From Labyrinthula sp. Ha (lineage: Eukaryota > Sar > Bigyra > Labyrinthulida > Labyrinthulaceae): a stretch of DNA of 64,000 nucleotides. Of the stretch, positions 56,336 to 64,000 are shown one piece after another (the first letter of the stretch is position 1; each line of letters starts with the position of its first letter). The stretch lies in NCBI GenBank assembly GCA_015227615.1, contig JAALGZ010000041.1, positions 62,001 to 126,000 on the forward strand. The letters are read 5' to 3'. A program made the translations under genes and the position numbers. Below the pieces are notes generated by a model. It was not told the DNA's origin. It worked only from the letters and a program-made list of their open reading frames with translations, and made no database searches.

Positions 56336-58474
56336 AAGCTTCAAAAATTAAAACCTCACATATCAGTGAGGTAGGTGTTTTGGGAGAAATCCAGAGGTGA
56401 AGCGACGTTTCTCCATTCCCCTTCCTTCTTTTGATCCTCTTTCTTGGTGATTCAAACATAATCCCACTTTCTTCAGAAACTTCATCCAAATCCCCGAAGT
56501 CTCCATCTGGATTCTCCCTTAGCGCAGCGGTCATCTGCAAGACTGCTGCGTAGCTTTTTTTCCAGCCCTCGTTGCTGCTTTTCGCCTCTTCATAGAGCGC
56601 TTTGCATGCAGTGAGGAGCTTGGAATATTTAGCTTCCGGCTTTCTTGGGATGTAAGCTGCGTTCAGAGGTGGAACTTTCACCTTGAACTCAATACACCCA
56701 CGTGGGCCATCGACTTCTCGCCCCATCTCCCTTAATGCTTGCTTGAACAAAGGATGCTCCTGGTACCTCCACCTCGCTGGAAGATGATCTATGTCCATGT
56801 ATTGGATCCTTTTACGATCACAATACCGTGCATAGTGACGACATGGAAAACGAAGATTTGTCCAGGTTTCACAAGTACATGATTGAAGTTTTACCCCTTC
56901 CCTTTCAACAACCTCCATCACATGCTTCATCTTTATTCTCATGTTTGAATCACTGACAATGAACTTTCTTGAACTCAACTCTTCAACAATCCAACACGCT
57001 CCCATCAACTTCAACTCTTTTGTGAACATTTCATCAGCTTCCTTTGGAAAATCTTTATCCTTCCTAATCAAATCCTTAATTTTTTTCAAAGTTCTCTCCA
57101 TGTACTTATCCACATTATTCTCGTGGTAAGTCACAACCTCATCAAGGGACCAGGTTTTAAGAGTAATTTTTAAAGAACCATTCCCTTTGATGACCGAATG
57201 AAATGATTCAACCCTCTGAGTAGCGCTGTGAGAGAACGTTGGAAGTTTTCTCGTCATTTCCCAACACACTTTGTTTTTTTTCCTTAATTTTTTTAGGGCA
57301 ACTTGCTGTGGTTCTTCAGGATATACAACCAAAATGTTTTCAATAAGCTGATCAAGTCTTTTTCTTCTGAAAAGATTCCAGTGAGAACATCGCCCAAGCT
57401 GCTTGTAAATTTTGTTTTTTTCATCCCTTTTAGGCCAGATGTTGCTGAGTTCAAGGTCGCAAGAAAGTGTTTCCTGCAAAGAACATGAGATGCCCCTACC
57501 TCCTCCACAGCTGCTTCCAGAGTTTTGCTCCCATCGGTCATGATGACTTTCGCATCCTGTAGACCCAGAAGTGTCAGCCCTTTCACAACATCTTTACTGG
57601 CCTCACTTTCCATTGTTGAGCACCCGAAATTTATTGTTTTACGGAAGTAATCGATCCCGCAAGGGAACATTGCCACCAACCGATATCTGCTCATTCCATG
57701 GGTACTATCCACTTGGATACTATCCCCGTATATTTTTTTTAATTTATTTTGTAGGTCTTCTTGAAAGCTGACTCCATTTAGAACAGCTTTGCCTTCCTTG
57801 AGATAATCCCAAGTCAGATCAAATCTTCCTCCACGTTCTAAACATCTTTTTCCACACGTAATTAACTTTTTAATATTATTTTCTTCGCTAGCGTCAACGC
57901 CTTCTTTAGCTTTTTTCATAATTCTTTTTACTAGTTCTTTGTCAAACAATGTGCCTGGAAAATTGCGATGTAGAGCGACATCTGCCGCTGCAATTCCACT
58001 GTCGGTAACTCCTAGGTGTTTAATCATTTTTAATTCTTCAGTTGTAAGCTGTTGTACTTATTTTTTAATCTTTCCTAGTGCTTTTACCTCATGATTGCAG
58101 TGATTTTCGTTAATTACGACGAAAATGTACTTAGAAGTTTCAAGATTAAGCTTAATGTTAACTTCAAACGAGCAATTTTTGTCTGAACTACACTTAATTT
58201 TACATCTCTTAAGTCTTTTGCAGTTCCAACCCCACTTAGCAATGCTGATTACCTCGTCAAAGTAGTGAGAAGCACGAATTTTCCACTTAAAGCGACCACT
58301 GGCAAGTCTGCTGACCACTTCCAGCATTTCTTCTGAAGTAGAATACGTTGCTGCAGTCCATTTTCCTAGTATATCTGTTTGAGTTTGTTGTTCAGGGTCT
58401 AGAACCTCTGGTTGGAGGCTTGTCCCTTTGATTTTGTATTTTTGCACAGTTTTTGTTCGTAATTTTGTTTTCAA
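56310..58474 (-). pseudogene. MULE transposase (zinc finger, DDE core, SWIM), interrupted
   Basis: Reading from about 58474: an N-terminal FLYWCH/WRKY-GCM1-like zinc-binding unit (CKIKCSSDKNC...ENHCNHE), then a TAA at 58058-58060, then the same frame continues into the catalytic core. The core has the first Asp in IQVDSTHGMSRY, the second in VIMTDGSKTL, and the C-x2-H block VLCRKHF. Near 57300, in an A-rich run, the frame shifts by one base into the last part, with the catalytic Glu in TQRVESFHS and a SWIM zinc finger (CTC...PCRHYA). A low-complexity tail follows. The catalytic residues are all kept. The frame near the N-terminus is also uncertain; related codons upstream (to 58634) are in another frame. 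One stop and one homopolymer shift could also be sequence errors. Confidence 0.85.
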
Positions 58475-58737
58475 ATTTGCCCAAAATATTTGTGTCTGCC
58501 CTCTTTAAATTTTCTCTAAGTATGGGATTCACAAATTCTGCGCCTCCATTATTCAGACGAAGTATGATGAAAAAAATTTTTGGGAAATCGATCTGACCAA
58601 TGAGATCGCGAGGAGTATCTGACTCCGGAGTCAAAAAACCGGAGCCCAGTTCTTAATATAAAAAGGCTAACCAATAATTCCCTGGTAACACACCATTGTG
58701 TTCTCATGTGTAATCTCAGGTAAAGGGACAAATCGAA

Positions 58738-60858
58738 ATGAACAAATCAGTGAGCATATATTCCCTTGAAACTAAATGTATGGAAATAGAAACAATAAAC
58801 AAAAACTGCTTAGGGATTCTTAGCTCTTTAGAAGATGAATACATTTCCGTGAGCTCGAAAACCAACTCTTTGCACGCCCTGTGCAAGCGCTTACTTCAAA
58901 AACAGCAAAAGTTGGATGCAATGGTGGAACAACTTGAACAACCACTTTCAACACTCTCAAAACTGGAAAGATTTAATCAGAAGCAATTTAAATTCTCCAA
59001 TTTTTTTAAATCCCTGGCTGATTTGGAAGAAATTTTTGATTTTTTTGTCAAATCTGAGTACGAAATGATGAAAGAGAGAGGAAAATATCTTAAAATGAAG
59101 AACGATGTCGTTGCAAAATATGTCGTTTGCCTATACAAATATCTTCTAACATTATTCGAAAAAATTGCTAATAACACAATTGCTTCATTTTCCCACAAAA
59201 TGTCTGATTTAGAGCTGCAAAATGCTTTGTATTTGAAATATTTGACAGCTGGAAAAGAAATTAAGAACCTTTGTTCAATTTTTGAAGAACGGATAAATAT
59301 AAAATATTTTAAACGCGGTTTATGGAACTCATATTTTGTATACTGTGAACATAGAGAAAGAGTTTTACGAAAAGTACTTGAGAAAACGCTTTTCCTTTTG
59401 GATGGTATATATCTTTTCTTGTCTTTATTCTTTAGCAGAGTCTATTGAAGAAAGTTTAAGGAAGTTTTCAAGAGTTATAGTTGATCTATGCTTGAAGGAA
59501 CATAAACTATTTGGGAATTTTTTTGAGTTGAATGTATATAACGAAATCATTGCCGAAAGAAATACACATGCTTTTGAGCACCTGCTGAATGTTGATTCTG
59601 AAGAAGAAATTTCAAAACTAGGACACACGGTGGATGCGGAAACAGTGTTCCAGACGAAGAGTATTATTTCTAACTCTTTGAATACTCATTACTCTGTACT
59701 GCGAGAGTTTCGCAAGCGGGCTGATATTTCAGAAAGGGATTGTTTTGGACAAATGATAGCTAACCTTTCGACAATCTATACTGATCATATACGAAAACGT
59801 ACTCTTTTGGTTGATTCTTTGGATTCTCTTTGTGATCAGATACGAATGATTGAAACAGAAATTATCGAAAACCAAATTGAAAGCAACTTAGATGCTAAAT
59901 TTCCACTTTTAAAGTATGTTTTGTTTAATGATTTTCAGGTCTAGGGTTTTCGGAGATGTTGTAAAAGACACACAAGAAAGATTGTTCTTTATCTGTTCTG
60001 ATTATGTTAATGAGGAGTTGACTAAAGTAAATGGAGATCAAGTTGTAGATGTAGGTTTGACTCTGCTGAGCAAACTATATACCTGCCTTGAGTTTTCTAC
60101 CTTTAAAGAAGTTCTGGACTCTGTAGTTACATGTTGCCTTTCATCGATCCTTTCTTTCAGCTTAAATACAAAGGATAAGGCTCTTTTTAGAACAAAACAT
60201 CTGCTGAAACTTCGTGAACAAGTTTCCCCATTTCTTCTTCCGGTTTCTAGCGAAGAACAAAGTATTGAAGCAAAGTTCCAACTGGACATTCGTGAGATTA
60301 TGAGAACGCGTAATTTTGTATCTGTCACAAAAAAAGTGAAAGATGGAAAGAAACTTTTGGATAATAATCTTCGATTACTTTGCGATCAACTGATTACAAC
60401 TTTCTACCAAGTTAAGTTTTACTTTAGGTTTATTTTAGGATTGCTTGGGGAAGCTTTTAGATATCATAGCTGATCTTGAGGCAGATTTACGGAAGCAGTA
60501 TGTTCAGATGAAGTCAGGAGAAAATGGTAAAGTGAAAGGAAAGGCAGGGTTTTTCCAAGATCCAAAGCTAGCTTTGAGTACTGTCGAGGTTGTTCTCCCA
60601 GGAATCCAGGAGGCATTGACAGGCAAGTGGCAAGCAATGGAAGAAGCTTTCCAAGATATTCAAACTCAAAGTATGTTGTTTAGACCTATTTATTCTTTAG
60701 AGATGTTGTTTGAACCTATTAGAGCTAATGTTTTTGCCAAAGTAACTCAGTTCCAAGATCTTGTGCAAGACCAGTTGAGCGACTCTGAAGAAAAAGTGGA
60801 AATCATGAAGCTAGTAGACGATTCTAGGGCTGCGATATCTTCGTTAAACAGTGGATAA
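58738..60858 (+). CDS. COG3: Conserved oligomeric Golgi complex subunit 3 (Sec34)
   Basis: COG3 is a lobe A subunit of the COG tether, which catches vesicles in retrograde traffic within the Golgi. Four exons (58738-59404, 59436-59913, 59939-60410, 60439-60858; introns of 31, 25 and 28 nt) give 678 residues. Diagnostic blocks, compared with human COG3, are EYISVSSKTNSLHALCKRLL (human QFVSTKTGALHDACEQLL), CLKEHKLFGNFFE (human CQDEHQLYNEFF) and FRTKHLLKLREQVSPF (human FLIKHLLILREQIAPF). The C-terminus also aligns (MLFRPIYSLEMLFEPI). It is shorter at the N-terminus than human COG3. The ATG at 58738 is the first in frame, and the upstream space is only 90 bp to the MULE. An upstream exon may be displaced beyond the transposon or lost. 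Confidence 0.87.
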
Positions 60859-61077
60859 TTCTTAAGCTGTGAAAACTTGACCCGGGAACTCCTTAAACAA
60901 AACCTTATTCTCTCATCGGCTGGGCTGGACCACCACCAACATGCGTTATAGCTTGGCTCTTTTTCGACGGGTTTTATAGACAGTAGTTCGTTTTGTTGTT
61001 CTTCTTATTCTCGCTAGGAAAGTGAATAACCGCGACCGACACTGAAAGGAACCACCTTTAAATATATTGTTCGCTTT

Positions 61078-61310
61078 CTATTTTGCAGTGAAGCCTTGGG
61101 CACGGCCTTGGGAGTTCATAGCTATTAGAATGACTCCCGCTAAGACAGCTACTAGTGTACTACCAAGAAAGACTTGTTGTCCTGCGTTGGGCAGAAGAAA
61201 CCAATATTGAACCTAGTAAAGAATCTATAGACTGAAGACGCAAGGTAGGGTGGGTTTGGTATATTCTGACGCAAACATACCTTAAGTACAATTCGATAGA
61301 GAGCGGACAT
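61078..61310 (-). CDS. Small single-pass membrane protein, 54 residues
   Basis: Two exons, 61281-61310 and 61078-61212, joined by a 68-nt intron (GTATGT...TTACTAG). The product starts MSALYRIVLKVQYWFLLP, then NAGQQVFLGSTLVAVLAGVI (one membrane helix with GAG-type small residues, about 25-40) and ends SQGRAQGFTAK. The region is richer in G+C than its surroundings, the frame is clean, and the splice keeps phase. Size and shape (short basic N-terminus, one helix, short tail) resemble accessory subunits of respiratory or translocase complexes in mitochondria, but I cannot name it. It converges on COG3, with 219 bp between the stops. Confidence 0.68.
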
Positions 61311-62868
61311 ACCGGTCTCTGTGTTATCGTGTTTTACATATATGTTAGGAACCTGGAATAGCGGGTAAATATTGGGATTCAGCTGTTTCTCCGCTTGTTT
61401 GATTTTTCTGAGAGAGTGGCTTGAACAATCTATACTGCAGTATTGTTATAATATTATTGTAACAGTAATGGATTTGGATCTATTCGTTTTTGGGTAGACA
61501 GATGAAATTAAGTTAGAAACTAGATAGAAAAGTATATTTTTCCAAATAGTATTTGACTTGAGATTGATTATTGGCAAAACAGTAGGCGTAATCGTAATAT
61601 GCAGTAGATTTATTCAAGTAGTAGAAGCCTAGTGAAAGCTGCATGAACAAGAAAGTATGCATTTCTCATTCTTATTTGGATGATAACGAGTTTCACCACA
61701 GAAATAACCATTTTACTTTCTCTGCTATACCAAATCCGTGGCTTGAACTGCTTTTTTAATGCTCTTCCCCAATGCAAATCACACTATAGATAATATAACA
61801 GGTCAATATGTGTTCACTTTCTGCAACAGTAAGTATTCAACCAAGTATTTGAGAGTCTTCAAATATATATATAAGCAACTAAATCAACCTCACAGTGTCT
61901 TTCGTTGAGCGTACATTTGTTTCTTGAGAACTAAGGACCTGGATTTCTTGGGTAATAATAGATGCTCATTCGAACTACATAGAATTCGTTTTCATGGTAT
62001 TAACCTAACAGTTTCGCCAACACCAAGTTGCAACAAAGAGTATTATCTTTCCATTACGTATCATCACAGTAAGCCCAGCAGGTAATTTAACGCTATTTTT
62101 TGAAAAAAAAACAATCAGACTGAAAACACACATAATGTTTTAAGGTTACTTTTCTAAGATACCGGAGTTCCACATTAATCCGCACTAATTTTATTTATCA
62201 ACAACCCGTAAGATTCCTATATGAAAAACAACATACATATTTTGGAATAAAGACCTTTTTGAGGTAGGTGAATTCCATTTCGGGAGTTAGAAATACCTGG
62301 CTTGCAACATTCTGTTGAGACAGAACACACATATTAACTGGGATCCGTATTGATTCGAATATATTTCTTCTATAGCATTGAAAGGATATAATACCAAGAC
62401 GAGAATATCTCATTGAACAAGATCAGGAGAACAAAGAGAGATAAACAAACCATGCGAAACAATATCTTAGGAGCTGAGGTGGTATTCCCTGTGCGGTTTG
62501 TGATTTATTACACCTCTTAAGTTATAACTGGCGATACGATGTGGAAGCTTTAAAAAGGCTTTGAACGTTTATTTCGAGCCAAAGAAGCTGTTTCCCCAAG
62601 CCTTGGATAAAAAATAAAAGTATATGATAAACAGAGGATTACCCAGGTCAACAAAACCACAGACAACCTATAAGTTATGAGAAAATTAGAGTGCAACTCT
62701 TCTTAGAACGTTTGAGCAATTTGACCAACAGTGGGCAGAGAAGATGAATAACAATCCACGCAAATAACCTCTTAGGCGAAGTCATGACGTTATTCAAGCA
62801 ATACTACTAGTTACAATATCTCAATCAAGGGCTTAACTTAAGGAATTAATCCTAACTGAATACAATCA
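61311..62868. other. Gene-free AT-rich stretch
   Basis: About 1.6 kb. The first 100 bases are the upstream region of the 54-residue gene. I see no other gene, RNA or repeat. Confidence 0.5.
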
Positions 62869-63180
62869 TCAGCGCGTAAAATTAATTCGTGTTATTTTTT
62901 TTGATTTTTCCAGCTCATTTTGCAGCAGCATCTCAACTTTGTTTGGATAAAGATATTGTACATGGCACTCGTTTTTCCGTTGCAAACCGAACGTTGTCTT
63001 ACCTTGCGTTACTAAAAATTGCATCATAGTGTGTGGGCATTCAATTAATCTGGAGGCCTCTCTGTGAGTCTCTACTGCATTAAGTGTGAAAAGGAAAGGC
63101 AGAGTGAAACTAAATTTTTGTTTCTGACAAGACCTGCTGATATGCCTTGTAACAATGAAATAACTATTTTTACTTGCCAT
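62869..63180 (-). CDS. Doubtful 103-residue frame with a KH-like stretch
   Basis: From ATG at 63180 to a stop at 62869. Residues about 48-80 (LIECPHTMMQFLVTQGKTTF followed by GLQRKNECHVQY) follow the KH RNA-binding pattern V-x-C/V-P...IGxGG-x-T...LQ-x-K-x-x-x-x-I-Q. The GxxG loop is not canonical (TQGK). Surroundings are AT-rich and I found no adjoining exon. It may be a decayed KH gene, a fragment, or chance. Confidence 0.25.
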   Translation of the reverse strand: MASKNSYFIVTRHISRSCQKQKFSFTLPFLFTLNAVETHREASRLIECPHTMMQFLVTQGKTTFGLQRKNECHVQYLYPNKVEMLLQNELEKSKKITRINFTR

Positions 63181-64000
63181 AGAAGTACAAGTCTATACTT
63201 GCAGTACTAATTGGAACAAGGAGCTCTCCTAAACTTTCTTATACTTGTGAAAATTGTCACTCGCAGAATTAAGCGCACCATATATATTCCTTGCCTATAA
63301 AGAGCCCATAATCTGCTTTCAACCATGGAGTGGAGTGCTGTTAAACAAAACTAATTAAATATTCGTAACACCGAAATTCAAATCTAACAACTACCCCTAC
63401 ATTATAATGCCAGCCCCATAGAAAAGTGTAACAGAGCAAGAGGTATGGTCAAGAAGCTTAAAATATGAGCATCCTGTTCTCAGAACAATATTTAGGTTAA
63501 CTGTTAAAAATTTAACACTCTCTTCTTAGCTTTGTTCTTACACATGAAAATATGAAACACATGAGATTTAATCCTTTTTGGAGAACTCTCAAAAAAGTTA
63601 CAGAACATATCAAACCTTATTTTGACGAAGAAATTAAATTGTGCCATATACTTGTATAAAAACTTAGACCCATTTAATTCCTAGTTACCTCTAGATAAAA
63701 CTTCATAATTCTTGCATACTATTTACCCATATCCTCGTTCTCGATTATTTGAACAATAAATCGTTTCATAAAAACAACTTTATTCATTTCGAGATTCAAT
63801 ATCAAATATATATTATAATATATTCTCATTTTAAGTTATCCCAGGAAATATCGGGAAAAAAAATCATTTTCTCATAATTTAAGCCAATATGCGTTTCGAC
63901 TTCTGTTTATGCTGTATTGTATTCCTGGTTCCCGCTTTTTTATCTTCACTAGCTTTCTTCTGACCAGGAACCAGTTACCAGATAACAATATGATCGAAAA
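63181..64000. other. Gene-free AT-rich right edge
   Basis: About 820 bp with stops in every frame. Nothing recognised. Confidence 0.5.

Larger units (their letters stand above)
55695..58647 (-). mobile_element. MULE (Mutator-like) DNA transposon with inverted ends and target duplication
   Basis: The ends align as inverted repeats over about 75 bp. Each end has the palindrome ACTCCGGAGT (55710-55719 and 58622-58631), followed inward by GAT, CTCCT, CATTGG and a (G/T)CCCAAA plus T-run block. Flanking 9-bp candidates AGCTCTTAA (55686-55694) and AGTTCTTAA (58648-58656) differ by one base and fit the 8-10 bp duplications made by MULEs. The interior carries a MULE transposase on the minus strand and a simple-sequence-rich 3' region. 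The element sits 90 bp upstream of the COG3 ATG. With only one stop and one frameshift in the transposase core, it looks fairly young. Confidence 0.82.

Overview
This is AT-rich nuclear DNA (roughly one third G+C by eye) from a eukaryotic microbe that uses the standard genetic code: TAA, TAG and TGA all end genes, and none occurs inside the long reading frames. The strongest organismal sign is the introns. I could place 15 in eight genes from reading frame and protein homology. Thirteen are 25 to 55 nt long, most 27 to 31 nt. Nearly all begin GTA and end TAG or CAG, and one is 68 nt. Long gene-poor tracts (5 to 7 kb) alternate with small compact gene clusters. I cannot name the species. The gene set (COG, exosome, DENN, PX-START, a PP2C/cyclic-nucleotide/kinase fusion also known from plants and algae, an EAAT-like carrier) fits a free-living or algal protist.

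Layout. 1-1.5 kb: 3' end of a DENN-domain gene. 1.5-7.7 kb: no gene seen. 7.7-13.8 kb: a cluster of mostly unrecognised genes, namely a large putative nuclear protein, a tandem pair of tiny paralogues (one with an in-frame stop), a basic protein and an unknown 381-residue protein. 14-16.8 kb: a decayed LINE with endonuclease and reverse transcriptase. 23.6-31.5 kb: a very tight island of four genes, CSL4 (exosome), a SAP/C3H-like/IQ protein, a PX-START protein and a 1230-residue PP2C-cNMP-pseudokinase. They are arranged convergent-divergent-convergent with gaps of 1, 96 and 23 bp. 31.8-33.2 kb: two doubtful or decayed frames. 40.2-43.0 kb: an isolated Roc-COR-TIR protein, the most interesting gene here. 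46-50 kb: an EAAT/ASCT-type symporter, a possible small membrane-protein remnant and an acidic unknown protein. 55.7-58.6 kb: a MULE DNA transposon with identifiable inverted ends and target duplication, lying 90 bp upstream of a COG3 gene (58.7-60.9 kb). 61.1-61.3 kb: a 54-residue membrane protein encoded in two exons, too short to be found as a long frame.

The genes do not form one pathway. Several are linked by membrane traffic and lipids (DENN, PX-START, COG3) or by signalling (PP2C-cNMP-kinase, Roc-COR-TIR, IQ protein). A shared upstream motif, GCCCAAAAT, lies close to the starts of five genes and may be a core promoter or factor site in this genome. No retroviral, LTR, Polinton-like or toxin element was recognised.
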